Shown piece by piece: positions 1-12,626 of a stretch of 64,000 bases of DNA (its first letter is position 1; each line of letters starts with the position of its first letter). The stretch spans positions 1,178,001 through 1,242,000 of the forward strand of contig JAUIZM010000026.1 of assembly GCA_030848705.1 (NCBI GenBank). Reading direction: 5' to 3'. The stretch comes from Heracleum sosnowskyi. Taxonomy: Eukaryota > Streptophyta > Magnoliopsida > Apiales > Apiaceae. The notes below the pieces were generated by a model. It made no database searches. It worked only from the letters and a program-made list of their open reading frames with translations, and was not told the origin of the DNA. Position numbers and translations under genes: made by a program.

Positions 1-168
1 TTCATTTGGGGATGTCCGTGCATGAATCGGAGCAGATACCAGGGGACGCCTGATTACGTATACCTCTAAAGGGAGGTATACCAGGAAAATAGGGAAAAAT
101 TGAAACGGGCCGTTTTGTGGATATTTTCTCATAGCTTGACCCTATGGGTTTCTAGAATTGCACAAAAG
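1..168 (+). repeat. Single H-like unit at left edge
   Basis: This unit has GCCTGATT and GAAACGGGCC, matching the last unit of the 10-mer HOR that follows (compare 1680-1847). It is therefore probably the end of another 10-mer copy cut by the window edge. It differs by ATAGGGAA instead of ATGGGGAA and by TTTCTAGAATT near its 3' end instead of TTTATAGAATT. Confidence 0.85.
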
Positions 169-1847
169 TTCATTTGGGGATGTCCGTGCATGAATCGGTG
201 CAGATACCAGGGGACGCCCGATTACGTATACCTCTAAAGGGAGGTATACCAGGAAAATGGGGAAAAATTGAAGCGGGCCATTTTTGGATATTTTCTCATA
301 GCTTGACCCTTTGGGTTTATAGAATTGTAGAAAAGTTCATTTGGGGATGTCCGTGCATGAATCGGAGCAGATACCAGGGGACGCCCGATTACGTATTCCT
401 CTAAAGGGAGGTATACAAGGAAAATGGAGAAAAATTGAAGCGGGCCGTTTTGTGGATATTTTCTCATAGCTTGACCCTATGGGTTTATAGAATTGCAGAA
501 AAGTTCATTTGGGGATGTCCGTGCATGAATCGGAGCAGATACCAGGGGACGCTCGATTACGTATACCTCTAAAGGGAGGTATACCAGGAAAATGGAGAAA
601 AATTGAAGCGGGCCGTTTTGTGGATATTTTCTCATAGCTTGACCCTATGGGTTTATAGAATTGCAGAAAAGTTCATTTGGGGATGTCCGTGCATGAATCG
701 CAGTAGAAACCAGGGGACGCCCGATTACGTATACCTCTAAAGGGAGGTATACCAGGAAAATGGAGAAAAATTGAAGCGGGCCGTTTTGTGGATATTTTCT
801 CATAGCTTGACCCTATGGGTTTATAGAATTGCACAAAAGTTCATTTGGGGATGTTTGTGCATGAATCGGAGCAGATACCAGGGGACGCCCGATTACGTAT
901 ACCTCTAAAGGGAGGTATACAAGGAAAATGGAGAAAAATTGAAGCAGACCCTTTTGTGGATATTTTCTCGTAGCTTGACCCTATGGGTTTATAGAATTGC
1001 ATAAAACTTCATTTGGGGATGTCCGTGCCTGAATCGGAGAAGATACCAGGGGACGCCCGATTAAGTATACCTCTAAAGGGAGGTATACAAGGAAAATGTA
1101 GAAAAATTGAAGCAGACCCTTTTGTGGATATTTTCTCGTAGCTTGACCCTATGGGTTTATAGAATTGCATAAAACTTCATTTGGGGATGTCCATGCCTGA
1201 ATCGGAGAAGATACCAGGGGACGCCCGATTACGTATACCTGTAAATGGAGGTATACAAGGAAAATGTAGAAAAATTGAAGCAGGCCCTTTGGTGGATATT
1301 TTCCCGTAGCTTGACCCTATGGGTTTATAGAATTGCAGAAAAGTTCATTTGGGGATGTCCGTGCATGAATCAGAGAAGATACCAGGGGACGCCCGATTAC
1401 GTATACCTCTAAAGGGAGGTATACCAGGAAAATGGGGAAAAATTGAAGCGGGCCGTTTTGTGGATATTTTCTCGTAGCTTGACCCTTTGGGTTTATAGAA
1501 TTGCAGAAAAGTTCATTTGGGGATGTCCGTGCATGAATCGGAGCAGATACCAGGGGACGCCCGATTACGTATACCTCTAAAGGGTGGTATACCAGGAAAA
1601 TGTAGAAAAATTGAATCCGGCCCTTTTTTGGATATTTTCTCGTAGCTTGACCCTATGGGTTTATAGAATTGCATAAAAGTTCATTTGGGGATGTCCGTGC
1701 ATGAATCGGAGCAGATACCAGGGGACGCCTGATTACGTATACCTCTAAAGGGAGGTATACCAGGAAAATGGGGAAAAATTGAAACGGGCCGTTTTGTGGA
1801 TATTTTCTCATAGCTTGACCCTATGGGTTTATAGAATTGCACAAAAG
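169..1847 (+). repeat. 10-mer HOR, copy 1 (1679 bp)
   Basis: Ten units start at 169, 336, 504, 672, 840, 1008, 1176, 1344, 1512 and 1680. Order: class A, B (GTATTCC), a GCTCG unit, GCAGTAGAAACC, then four unusual units with CTGAATCGG or AATCAGAGAAG and mostly GAAGCAGACCC/CTCGTAGC, a G unit and an H unit with GAAACGGG (here GAATCCGG in the G unit). Units at 1008 and 1176 begin with ACTTCATTT instead of AGTTCATTT. These unusual units are found only here, in the next two copies and at 12795-13466. Confidence 0.9.
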
Positions 1848-3190
1848 TTCATTTGGGGATGTCCGTGCATGAATCGGTGCAGATACCAGGGGACGCCCGA
1901 TTACGTATACCTCTAAAGGGAGGTATACCAGGAAAATGGGGAAAAATTGAAGCGGGCCATTTTTGGATATTTTCTCATAGCTTGACCCTTTGGGTTTATA
2001 GAATTGCAGAAAAGTTCATTTGGGGATGTCCGTGCATGAATCGCAGTAGAAACCAGGGGACGCCCGATTACGTATACCTCTAAAGGGAGGTATACCAGGA
2101 AAATGGAGAAAAATTGAAGCGGGCCGTTTTGTGGATATTTTCTCATAGCTTGACCCTATGGGTTTATAGAATTGCACAAAAGTTCATTTGGGGATGTTTG
2201 TGCATGAATCGGAGCAGATACCAGGGGACGCCCGATTACGTATACCTCTAAAGGGAGGTATACAAGGAAAATGGAGAAAAATTGAAGCAGACCCTTTTGT
2301 GGATATTTTCTCGTAGCTTGACCCTATGGGTTTATAGAATTGCATAAAACTTCATTTGGGGATGTCCGTGCCTGAATCGGAGAAGATACCAGGGGACGCC
2401 CGATTAAGTATACCTCTAAAGGGAGGTATACAAGGAAAATGTAGAAAAATTGAAGCAGACCCTTTTGTGGATATTTTCTCGTAGCTTGACCCTATGGGTT
2501 TATAGAATTGCATAAAACTTCATTTGGGGATGTCCATGCCTGAATCGGAGAAGATACCAGGGGACGCCCGATTACGTATACCTGTAAATGGAGGTATACA
2601 AGGAAAATGTAGAAAAATTGAAGCAGGCCCTTTGGTGGATATTTTCCCGTAGCTTGACCCTATGGGTTTATAGAATTGCAGAAAAGTTCATTTGGGGATG
2701 TCCGTGCATGAATCAGAGAAGATACCAGGGGACGCCCGATTACGTATACCTCTAAAGGGAGGTATACCAGGAAAATGGGGAAAAATTGAAGCGGGCCGTT
2801 TTGTTGATATTTTCTCGTAGCTTGACCCTTTGGGTTTATAGAATTGCAGAAAAGTTCATTTGGGGATGTCCGTGCATGAATCGGAGCAGATACCAGGGGA
2901 CGCCCGATTACGTATACCTCTAAAGGGTGGTATACCAGGAAAATGTAGAAAAATTGAAACCGGCCCTTTTTTGGATATTTTCTCGTAGCTTGACCCTATG
3001 GGTTTATAGAATTGCATAAAAGTTCATTTGGGGATGTCCGTGCATGAATCGGAGCAGATACCAGGGGACGCCTGATTACGTATACCTCTAAAGGGAGGTA
3101 TACCAGGAAAATGGGGAAAAATTGAAACGGGCCGTTTTGTGGATATTTTCTCATAGCTTGACCCTATGGGTTTATAGAATTGCACAAAAG
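1848..3190 (+). repeat. 8-mer deletion derivative of the 10-mer HOR (1343 bp)
   Basis: This copy runs from class A (1848) directly to GCAGTAGAAACC (2015), skipping the B and GCTCG units found at 336 and 504. The remaining units match copy 1 in order. The A unit ends with GCAGAAAAG, as the skipped third unit does, instead of GTAGAAAAG. That is what an unequal crossover between homologous positions of different units would leave. Confidence 0.9.
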
Positions 3191-4869
3191 TTCATTTGGG
3201 GATGTCCGTGCATGAATCGGTGCAGATACCAGGGGACGCCCGATTACGTATACCTCTAAAGGGAGGTATACCAGGAAAATGGGGAAAAATTGAAGCGGGC
3301 CATTTTTGGATATTTTCTCATAGCTTGACCCTTTGGGTTTATAGAATTGTAGAAAAGTTCATTTGGGGATGTCCGTGCATGAATCGGAGCAGATACCAGG
3401 GGACGCCCGATTACGTATTCCTCTAAAGGGAGGTATACAAGGAAAATGGAGAAAAATTGAAGCGGGCCGTTTTGTGGATATTTTCTCATAGCTTGACCCT
3501 ATGGGTTTATAGAATTGCAGAAAAGTTCATTTGGGGATGTCCGTGCATGAATCGGAGCAGATACCAGGGGACGCTCGATTACGTATACCTCTAAAGGGAG
3601 GTATACCAGGAAAATGGAGAAAAATTGAAGCGGGCCGTTTTGTGGATATTTTCTCATAGCTTGACCCTATGGGTTTATAGAATTGCAGAAAAGTTCATTT
3701 GGGGATGTCCGTGCATGAATCGCAGTAGAAACCAGGGGACGCCCGATTACGTATACCTCTAAAGGGAGGTATACCAGGAAAATGGAGAAAAATTGAAGCG
3801 GGCCGTTTTGTGGATATTTTCTCATAGCTTGACCCTATGGGTTTATAGAATTGCACAAAAGTTCATTTGGGGATGTTTGTGCATGAATCGGAGCAGATAC
3901 CAGGGGACGCCCGATTACGTATACCTCTAAAGGGAGGTATACAAGGAAAATGGAGAAAAATTGAAGCAGACCCTTTTGTGGATATTTTCTCGTAGCTTGA
4001 CCCTATGGGTTTATAGAATTGCATAAAACTTCATTTGGGGATGTCCGTGCCTGAATCGGAGAAGATACCAGGGGACGCCCGATTAAGTATACCTCTAAAG
4101 GGAGGTATACAAGGAAAATGTAGAAAAATTGAAGCAGACCCTTTTGTGGATATTTTCTCGTAGCTTGACCCTATGGGTTTATAGAATTGCATAAAACTTC
4201 ATTTGGGGATGTCCATGCCTGAATCGGAGAAGATACCAGGGGACGCCCGATTACGTATACCTGTAAATGGAGGTATACAAGGAAAATGTAGAAAAATTGA
4301 AGCAGGCCCTTTGGTGGATATTTTCCCGTAGCTTGACCCTATGGGTTTATAGAATTGCAGAAAAGTTCATTTGGGGATGTCCGTGCATGAATCAGAGAAG
4401 ATACCAGGGGACGCCCGATTACGTATACCTCTAAAGGGAGGTATACCAGGAAAATGGGGAAAAATTGAAGCGGGCCGTTTTGTGGATATTTTCTCGTAGC
4501 TTGACCCTTTGGGTTTATAGAATTGCAGAAAAGTTCATTTGGGGATGTCCGTGCATGAATCGGAGCAGATACCAGGGGACGCCCGATTACGTATACCTCT
4601 AAAGGGTGGTATACCAGGAAAATGTAGAAAAATTGAAACCGGCCCTTTTTTGGATATTTTCTCGTAGCTTGACCCTATGGGTTTATAGAATTGCATAAAA
4701 GTTCATTTGGGGATGTCCGTGCATGAATCGGAGCAGATACCAGGGGACGCCTGATTACGTATACCTCTAAAGGGAGGTATACCAGGAAAATGGGGAAAAA
4801 TTGAAACGGGCCGTTTTGTGGATATTTTCTCATAGCTTGACCCTATGGGTTTATAGAATTGCACAAAAG
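3191..4869 (+). repeat. 10-mer HOR, copy 3 (1679 bp)
   Basis: The full ten-unit order of 169-1847 is repeated, including GCAGTAGAAACC at 3694, the TTAAGTATACC unit and the CCATGCCTG unit. By eye it is nearly identical to the first copy; one visible difference is GAAACCGG here against GAATCCGG in the first copy's G unit. To the right the array switches to the 8-mer family within the B/C units near 5205. Confidence 0.9.
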
Positions 4870-5036
4870 TTCATTTGGGGATGTCCGTGCATGAATCGGT
4901 GCAGATACCAGGGGACGCCCGATTACGTATACCTCTAAAGGGAGGTATACCAGGAAAATGGGGAAAAATTGAAGCGGGCCATTTTTGGATATTTTCTCAT
5001 AGCTTGACCCTTTGGGTTTATAGAATTGTAGAAAAG
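4870..5036 (+). repeat. Representative 167-bp satellite unit (class A)
   Basis: Class A, and likewise class F, has CCATTTTTGGAT where 168-bp classes have CCGTTTTGTGGAT, a net loss of one base near base 115 of the unit. The same copies carry CTTTGGG instead of CTATGGG and usually GTAGAAAAG at the end. The one-base difference explains the odd HOR lengths: an 8-mer with two such units is 1342 bp rather than 1344, and a 15-mer with four is 2516. Confidence 0.93.
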
Positions 5037-5540
5037 TTCATTTGGGGATGTCCGTGCATGAATCGGAGCAGATACCAGGGGACGCCCGATTACGTATTCC
5101 TCTAAAGGGAGGTATACAAGGAAAATGGAGAAAAATTGAAGCGGGCCGTTTTGTGGATATTTTCTCATAGCTTGACCCTATGGGTTTATAGAATTGCAGA
5201 AAAGTTCATTTGGGGATGTCCGTGCATGAATCGGAGCAGATACCAGGGGACGCTCGATTACGTATACCTCTAAAGGGAGGTATACAAGGAAAATGGAGAA
5301 AAATTGAAGCGGGCCGTTTTGTGGATATTTTCTCATAGCTTGACCCGATGGGTTTATAGAATTGCACAAAAGTTCATTTGGGGATGTCCGTGCATGAATC
5401 GGTGCAGATACCAGGGGATGCCCGATTACGTATACCTCTAAAGGGAGGTATACCAGGAAAATGGAGAAAAATTGAAGCGGGCCGTTTTGTGGATATTTTC
5501 TCATAGCTTGACCCTATGGGTTTATAGAATTGCAGAAAAG

Positions 5541-5708
5541 TTCATTTGGGGATGTCCGTGCATGAATCGCAGCAGAAACCAGGGGACGCCCGATTACGTA
5601 TACCTCTAAAGGGAGGTATACCAGGAAAATGGAGAAAAATTGAAGCGGGCCGTTTTGTGGATATTTTCTCATAGCTTGACCCTATGGGTTTATAGAATTG
5701 CACAAAAG
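5541..5708 (+). repeat. Representative 168-bp satellite unit (class E)
   Basis: This copy serves as a reference for the 168-bp form. In order it holds TTCATTTGGGGATG (bases 1-14), the variable GCAGCAGAAACC (about 31-40), GGGGACGCCCGATTA, the 9-bp-arm inverted repeat (58-81), an A-rich stretch GAAAAATTGAAG, CGGGCCGTTTTGTGG, GATATTTTCTC, CATAGCTTGACCCTATGGG and TTTATAGAATTG near the end. A copy of this form has 75 G/C of 168 and seven CpG dinucleotides. The length is exactly 56 codons, so a reading frame is kept from one 168-bp unit to the next. Confidence 0.95.
5598..5621. repeat. Inverted repeat (dyad), 9-bp arms, one per unit; representative copy
   Basis: The arms GTATACCTC and GAGGTATAC are exact reverse complements separated by TAAAGG. 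They sit at bases 58-81 of nearly every unit, so the window holds several hundred potential hairpin or cruciform sites spaced 167-168 bp apart. Classes A, D, E, F and H usually keep perfect arms. Class B has GTATTCC (T-T mismatch at pair 5) and class G has GGGTGG (T-T mismatch at pair 8). The arm pairing is read directly; any role in cruciform formation or protein binding is inferred. Confidence 0.93.
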
Positions 5709-6211
5709 ATCATTTGGGGATGTCCGTGCATGAATCCGAGCAGATACCAGGGGACGCCCGATTACGTATACCTCTAAAGGGAGGTATACCAGGAAAATGG
5801 GGAAAAATTGAAGCGGGCCATTTTTGGATATTTTCTCATAGCTTGACCCTTTGGGTTTATAGAATTGTCGAAAAGTTCATTTCGGGATGTCCGTGCATGA
5901 ATCGGAGCAGATACCAGGGGACGCCCGATTACGTATACCTCTAAAGGGTGGTATACCAGGAAAATGTAGAAAAATTGAAACCGGCCCTTTTTTGGATATT
6001 TTCTCGTAGCTTGACCCTATGGGTTTATAGAATTGCATAAAAGTTCATTTGGGGATGTCCGTGCATGAATCGGAGCAGATACCAGGGGACGCCTAATTCC
6101 GTATACCTCTAAAGGGAGGTATACCAGGAAAATGGGGAAAAATTGAAGCGGGCCGTTTTGTGGATATTTTCTCATAGCTTGACCCTATGGGTTTATAGAA
6201 TTGCACAAAAG

Positions 6212-7553
6212 TTCATTTGGGGATGTCCGTGCATGAATCGGTGCAGATACCAGGGGACGCCCGATTACGTATACCTCTAAAGGGAGGTATACCAGGAAAA
6301 TGGGGAAAAATTGAAGCAGGCCATTTTTGGATATTTTCTCATAGCTTGACCCTTTGGGTTTATAGAATTGTAGAAAAGTTCATTTGGGGATGTCCGTGCA
6401 TGAATCGGAGCAGATACCAGGGGACGCCCGATTACGTATTCCTCTAAAGGGAGGTATACAAGGAAAATGGAGAAAAATTGAAGCGGGCCGTTTTGTGGAT
6501 ATTTTCTCATAGCTTGACCCTATGGGTTTATAGAATTGTAGAAAAGTTCATTTGGGGATGTCCGTGCATGAATCGGAGCAGATACCAGGGGACGCTCGAT
6601 TACGTATACCTCTAAAGGGGGGTATACAAGGAAAATGGAGAAAAATTGAAGCGGGCCGTTTTGTGGATATTTTCTCATAGCTTGACCCGATGGGTTTATA
6701 GAATTGCACAAAAGTTCATTTGGGGATGTCCGTGCATGAATCGGTGCAGATACCAGGGGACGCCCGATTACGTATACCTCTAAAGGGAGGTATACCAGGA
6801 AAATAGAGAAAAATTGAAGCGGGCCGTTTTGTGGATATTTTCTCATAGCTTGACCCTATGGGTTTATAGAATTGCAGAAAAGTTCATTTGGGGATGTCCG
6901 TGCATGAATCGCAGCAGAAACCAGGGGACGCCCGATTACGTATACCTCTAAAGGGAGGTATACCAGGAAAATGGAGAAAAATTGAAGCGGGCCGTTTTGT
7001 GGATATTTTCTCATAGCTTGACCCTATGGGTTTATAGAATTGCACAAAAGTTCATTTGGGGATGTCCGTGCATGAATCCGAGCAGATACCAGGGGACGCC
7101 CGATTACGTATACCTCTAAAGGGAGGTATACCAGGAAAATGGGGAATAATTGAAGCGGGCCATTTTTGGATATTTTCTCATAGCTTGACCCTTTGGGTTT
7201 ATAGAATTGTAGAAAAGTTCATTTGGGGATGTCCGTGCATGAATCGGAGCAGATACCAGGGGACGCCCGATTACGTATACCTCTAAAGGGTGGTATACCA
7301 GGAAAATGTAGAAAAATTGAAACCGGCCCTTTTTTGGATATTTTCTCGTAGCTTGACCCTATGGGTTTATAGAATTGTATAAAAGTTCATTTGGGGATGT
7401 CCGTGCATGAATCGGAGCAGATACCAGGGGACGCCTGATTACGTATACCTCTAAAGGGAGGTATACCAGGAAAATGGGGAAAAATTGAAGCGGGCCGTTT
7501 TGTGGATATTTTCTCATAGCTTGACCCTATGGGTTTATAGAATTGCACAAAAG
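6212..7553 (+). repeat. 8-mer HOR A-H variant (1342 bp)
   Basis: The unit order is A-H with private marks: GAAGCAGGCC in A, six to seven G's in the loop-proximal part of C (AAAGGGGGG), AATAGAG in D and GGGGAATAATT in F. The same set recurs at 15145, 17660, 26550 and 30408, so those blocks share a recent common ancestor with this one. B ends GTAGAAAAG here. Confidence 0.9.
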
Positions 7554-9395
7554 TTCATTTGGGGATGTCCGTGCATGAATCGGTGCAGATACCAGGGGAC
7601 GCCCGATTACGTATACCTCTAAAGGGAGGTATACCAGGAAAATGGGGAAAAATTGAAGCGGGCCATTTTTGGATATTTTCTCATAGCTTGAGCCTTTGGG
7701 TTTATAGAATTGTAGAAAAGTTCATTTGGGGATGTCCGTGCATGAATCGGAGCAGATACCAGGGGACTCCCGATTACGTATTCCTCTAAAGGGAGGTATA
7801 CAAGGAAAATGGAGAAAAATTGAAGCGGGCCGTTTTGTGGATATTTTCTCATAGCTTGACCCTATGGGTTTATAGAATTGCAGAAAAGTTCATTTGGGGA
7901 TGTCCGTGCATGAATCGCAGCAGATACCAGGGGACGCTCGATTACGTATACCTCTAAAGGGAGGTATACAAGGAAAATGGAGAAAAATTGAAGCGGGCCG
8001 TTTTGTGGATATTTTCTCATAGCTTGACCCGATGGGTTTATAGAATTGCACAAAAGTTCATTTGGGGATGTCCGTGCATGAATCGGTGCAGATACCAGGG
8101 GACGCCCGATTACGTATACCTCTAAAGGGAGGTATACCAGGAAAATGGAGAAAAATTGAAGCGAGCCGTTTTGTGGATATTTTCTCATAGCTTGACCCTA
8201 TGGGTTTATAGAATTGCAAAAAAGTTCATTTGGGGATGTCCGTGCATGAATCGCAGCAGAAACCAGGGGACGCCCGATTACGTATACCTCTAAAGGGAGG
8301 TATACCAGGAAAATGGAGAAAAATTGAAGCGGGCCGTTTTGTGGATATTTTCTCATAGCTTGACCCTATGGGTTTATAGAATTGCACAAAAGTTCATTTG
8401 GGGATGTCCGTGCATGATTCCGAGCAGATACCAGGGGACGCCCGATTACGTATACCTCTAAAGGGAGGTATACCAGGAAAATGGGGAAAAATTGAAGCGG
8501 GCCATTTTTGGATATTTTCTCATAGCTTGACCCTTTGGGTTTATAGAATTGTAGAAAAGTTCATTTGGGGATGTCCGTGCATGAATCGGAGCAGATACCA
8601 GGGGACGCCCGATTACGTATACCTCTAAAGGGAGGTATACAAGGAAAATGGAGAAAAATTGAAACCGGCCGTTTTGTGGATATTTTCTCATAGCTTGACC
8701 CTATGGGTTTATAGAATTGCAGAAAAGTTCATTTGGGGATGTCCGTGCATGAATCGCAGCAGATACCAGGGGACGCCCGATTACGTATACCTCTAAAGGG
8801 AGGTATACCAGGAAAATGTGGAAAAATTGAAGCGGGCCGTTTTTGGATATTTTCTCATAGCTTGACCCTTTGGGTTTATAGAATTGTAGAAAAGTTCATT
8901 TGGGGATGTCCGTGCATGAATCCGAGCAGATACCAGGGGACGCCCGATTACGTATACCTCTAAAGGGAGGTATACCAGGAAAATGGGGAATAATTGAAGC
9001 GGGCCATTTTTGGATATTTTCTCATAGCTTGACCCTTTGGGTTTATAGAATTGTAGAAAAGTTCATTTGGGGATGTCCGTGCATGAATCGGAGCAGATAC
9101 CAGGGGACGCCCGATTACGTATACCTCTAAAGGGTGGTATACCAGGAAAATGTAGAAAAATTGAAACCGGCCCTTTTTTGGATATTTTCTCGTAGCTTGA
9201 CCCTATGGGTTTATAGAATTGCATAAAAGTTCATTTGGGGATGTCCGTGCATGAATCGGAGCAGATACCAGGGGACGCCTGATTACGTATACCTCTAAAG
9301 GGAGGTATACCAGGAAAATGGGGAAAAATTGAAGCGGGCCGTTTTGTGGATATTCTCATAGCTTGACCCTATGGGTTTATAGAATTGCACAAAAG
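7554..9395 (+). repeat. 11-mer HOR derivative (1842 bp)
   Basis: Order is A, B, C, D, E, F, then an inserted B* (8560), Q' (8728) and a second F (8895, GGGGAATAATT), then G (9062) and H (9230). The three extra units expand the 8-mer to 11. The H unit is only 166 bp because TATTTTCTC has become TATTCTC near 9351. Confidence 0.88.
9230..9395 (+). repeat. 166-bp H unit with 2-bp loss
   Basis: GATATTTTCTC has become GATATTCTC near 9351. The corresponding unit of the related module at 60092 has the full sequence, so the loss is private to this copy. Confidence 0.9.
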
Positions 9396-11406
9396 TTCAT
9401 TTGGGGATGTCCGTGCATGCATCGGTGCAGATACCAGGGGACGCCCGATTATGTATACCTCTAAAGGGAGGTATACCAGGAAAATGGGGAAAAATTGAAG
9501 CGGGCCATTTTTGGATATTTTCTCATAGCTTGACCCTTTGGGTTTATAGAATTGTAGAAAAGTTCATTTGGGGATGTCCGTGCATGAATCGGAGCAGATA
9601 CCAGGGGACGCCCGATTACGTATTCCTCTAAAGGGAGGTATACAAGGAAAATGGAGAAAAATTGAAGCGGGCCGTTTTGTGGATATTTTCTCATAGCTTG
9701 ACCCTATGGGTTTATAGAATTGCAGAAAAGTTCATTTGGGGATGTCCGTGCATGAATCGCAGCAGATACCAGGGGACGCTCGATTACGTATACCTCTAAA
9801 GGGAGGTATACAAAGAAAATGGAGAAAAATTGAAGCGGGCCGTTTTGTGGATATTTTCTCATAGCTTGACCCGATGGGTTTATAGAATTGCACAAAAGTT
9901 CATTTGGGGATGTCCGTGCATGAATCGGTGCAGATACCAGGGGACGCCCGATTACGTATACCTCTAAAGGGAGGTATACCAGGAAAATGGAGAAAAATTG
10001 AAGCGGGCCATTTTGTGGATATTTTCTCATAGCTTGACCCTATGGGTTTATAGAATTGCAAAAAAGTTCATTTGGGGATGTCCGTGCATGAATCGCAGCA
10101 GAAACCAGGGGACGCCCGATTACGTATACCTCTAAAGGGAGGTATACCAGGAAAATGGAGAAAAATTGAAGCGGGCCGTTTTGTGGATATTTTCTCATAG
10201 CTTGACCCTATGGGTTTATAGAATTGCACAAAAGTTCATTTGGGGATGTCCGTGCATGAATCCGAGCAGATACCAGGGGACGCCCGATTACGTATACCTC
10301 TAAAGGGAGGTATACCAGGAAAATGGGGAAAAATTGAAGCGGGCCATTTTTGGATATTTTCTCATAGCTTGACCCTTTGGGTTTATAGAATTGTAGAAAA
10401 GTTCATTTGGGGATGTCCGTGCATGAATCGGAGCAGATACCAGGGGACGCCCGATTACGTATACCTCTAAAGGGAGGTATACAAGGAAAATGGAGAAAAA
10501 TTGAAGCCGGCCGTTTTGTGGATATTTTCTCATAGCTTGACCCTATGGGTTTATAGAATTGCAGAAAAGTTCATTTGGGGATGTCCGTGCATGAATCGCA
10601 GCAGATACCAGGGGACGCCCGATTACGTATACCTCTAAAGGGAGGTATACCAGGAAAATGGGGAAAAATTGAAGCGGGCCATTTTTGGATATTTTCTCAT
10701 AGCTTGACCCTTTGGGTTTATAGAATTGTAGAAAAGTTCATTTGGGGATGTCCGTGCATGAATCGGAGCAGATACCAGGGGACGCCCGATTACGTATACC
10801 TCTAAAGGGAGGTATACAAGGAAAATGGAGAAAAATTGAAACCGGCCGTTTTGTGGATATTTTCTTATAGCTTGACCCTATGGGTTTATAGAATTGCAGA
10901 AAAGTTCATTTGGGGATGTCCGTGCATGAATCGCAGCAGATACCAGGGGACGCCCGATTACGTATACCTCTAAAGGGAGGTATACCAGGAAAATGTGGAA
11001 AAATTGAAGCGGGCCGTTTTTGGATATTTTCTCATAGCTTGACCCTTTGGGTTTATAGAATTGTAGAAAAGTTCATTTGGGGATGTCCGTGCATGAATCC
11101 GAGCAGATACCAGGGGACGCCCGATTACGTATACCTCTAAAGGGAGGTATACCAGGAAAATGGGGAATAATTGAAGCGGGCCATTTTTGGATATTTTCTC
11201 ATAGCTTGACCCTTTGGGTTTATAGAATTGCAGAAAAGTTCATTTGGGGATGTCCGTGCATGAATTGGAGCAGATACCAGGGGACGCCCGATTACGTATA
11301 CCTCTAAAGGGTGGTATACCAGGAAAATGTAGAAAAATTGAAACCGACCCTTTTTTGGATATTTTCTCGTAGCTTGACCCTATGGGTTTATAGAATTGCA
11401 TAAAAG
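9396..11406 (+). repeat. 12-unit stretch A-F, B*, Q'', B*, Q', F, G
   Basis: This extends the previous pattern with two rounds of the B*/Q pair (10402, 10570, 10737, 10905) before F (11072, GGGGAATAATT) and G (11239). C carries ACAAAGAAAATGG and D carries CCATTTTGTGG, marks shared with 37619/37787, 42483/42651 and 60595/60763. It is cut off by the truncated unit at 11407. Confidence 0.87.
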
Positions 11407-11451
11407 TTCATTTGGGGATGTCCGTGCATGAATCGGAGCAGATACCAAAAG
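11407..11451 (+). repeat. Truncated satellite unit, 45 bp, at a deletion junction
   Basis: An H-like unit stops after GAGCAGATACC and jumps directly into AAAAGTTCATTTGG, the start of the next unit (class B, 11452). The rest of H and the expected A unit, about 290 bp together, are missing. Unlike every other size change in the array, the two ends are at different positions of the unit, so simple homologous unequal exchange does not explain it. Only an AC/CA-type microhomology is visible at the join. Confidence 0.93.
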
Positions 11452-12626
11452 TTCATTTGGGGATGTCCGTGCATGAATCGGAGCAGATACCAGGGGACGC
11501 CCGATTACGTATTCCTCTAAAGGGAGGTATACAAGGAAAATGGAGAAAAATTGAAGCGGGACGTTTTATGGATATTTTCTCATAGCTTGACCCTATGGGT
11601 TTATAGAATTGCAGAAAAGTTCATTTGGGGATGTCCGTGCATGAATCGCAGCAGATACCAGGGGACGCTCGATTACGTATACCTCTAAAGGGAGGTATAC
11701 AAAGAAAATGGAGAAAAATTGAAGCGGGCCGTTTTGTGGATATTTTCTCATAGCTTGACCCGATGGGTTTATAGAATTGCACAAAAGTTCATTTGGGGAT
11801 GTCCGTGCATGAATCGGTGCAGATACCAGGGGACGCCCGATTACGTATACCTCTAAAGGGAGGTATACCAGGAAAATGGAGAAAAATTGAAGCGGGCCAT
11901 TTTGTGGATATTTTCTCATAGCTTGACCCTATGGGTTTATAGAATTGCAAAAAAGTTCATTTGGGGATGTCCGTGCATGAATCGCAGCAGAAACCAGGGG
12001 ACGCCCGATTACGTATACCTCTAAAGGGAGGTATACCAGGAAAATGGAGAAAAATTGAAGCGGGCCGTTTTGTGGATATTTTCTCATAGCTTGACCCTAT
12101 GGGTTTATAGAATTGCACAAAAGTTCATTTGGGGATGTCCGTGCATGAATCCGAGCAGATACCAGGGGACGCCCGATTACGTATACCTCTAAAGGGAGGT
12201 ATACCAGGAAAATGGGGAAAAATTGAAGCGGGCCATTTTTGGATATTTTCTCATAGCTTGACCCTTTGGGTTTATAGAATTGTAGAAAAGTTCATTTGGG
12301 GATGTCCGTGCATGAATCGGAGCAGATACCAGGGGACGCCCGATTACGTATACCTCTAAAGGGAGGTATACAAGGAAAATGGAGAAAAATTGAAGCCGGC
12401 CGTTTTGTGGATATTTTCTCATAGCTTGACCCTATGGGTTTATAGAATTGCAGAAAAGTTCATTTGGGGATGTCCGTGCATGAATCGCAGCAGATACCAG
12501 GGGACGCCCGATTACGTATACCTCTAAAGGGAGGTATACCAGGAAAATGGGGAAAAATTGAAGCGGGCCATTTTGTGGATATTTTCTCATAGCTTGACCC
12601 TATGGGTTTATAGAATTGCAGAAAAG
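11452..12626 (+). repeat. 7-unit stretch B-F, B*, hybrid unit
   Basis: Units start at 11452 (B), 11620 (C), 11788 (D), 11956 (E), 12124 (F), 12291 (B*) and 12459. The stretch closely repeats 9563-10569. The last unit joins a Q''-like 5' half (GCAGCAGATACC, ATGGGGAA) to a 168-bp 3' half (CCATTTTGTGG, CTATGGG), forming the bridge into the 10-mer fragment to the right. Confidence 0.86.

Larger units (their letters stand above)
4870..6211 (+). repeat. 8-mer HOR A-H (1342 bp)
   Basis: Units start at 4870 (A), 5037 (B), 5205 (C), 5373 (D), 5541 (E), 5709 (F), 5876 (G) and 6044 (H). The F unit ends GTCGAAAAG and the next begins TTCATTTCGGG, a linked pair of changes that marks this haplotype elsewhere (14642, 17157, 21015, 23531, 26047, 29905). 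H carries CCTAATTCC. F itself begins ATCATTT rather than TTCATTT. Confidence 0.9.

Noticed and set aside
1..168. CENP-B box (TTGAAACGGGCC resembles the right half of the box)
   Set aside because: The ANNCGGG half is present in many units, but the required TTCG half is AAAA here, so the core pattern is not met. The resemblance is probably chance.
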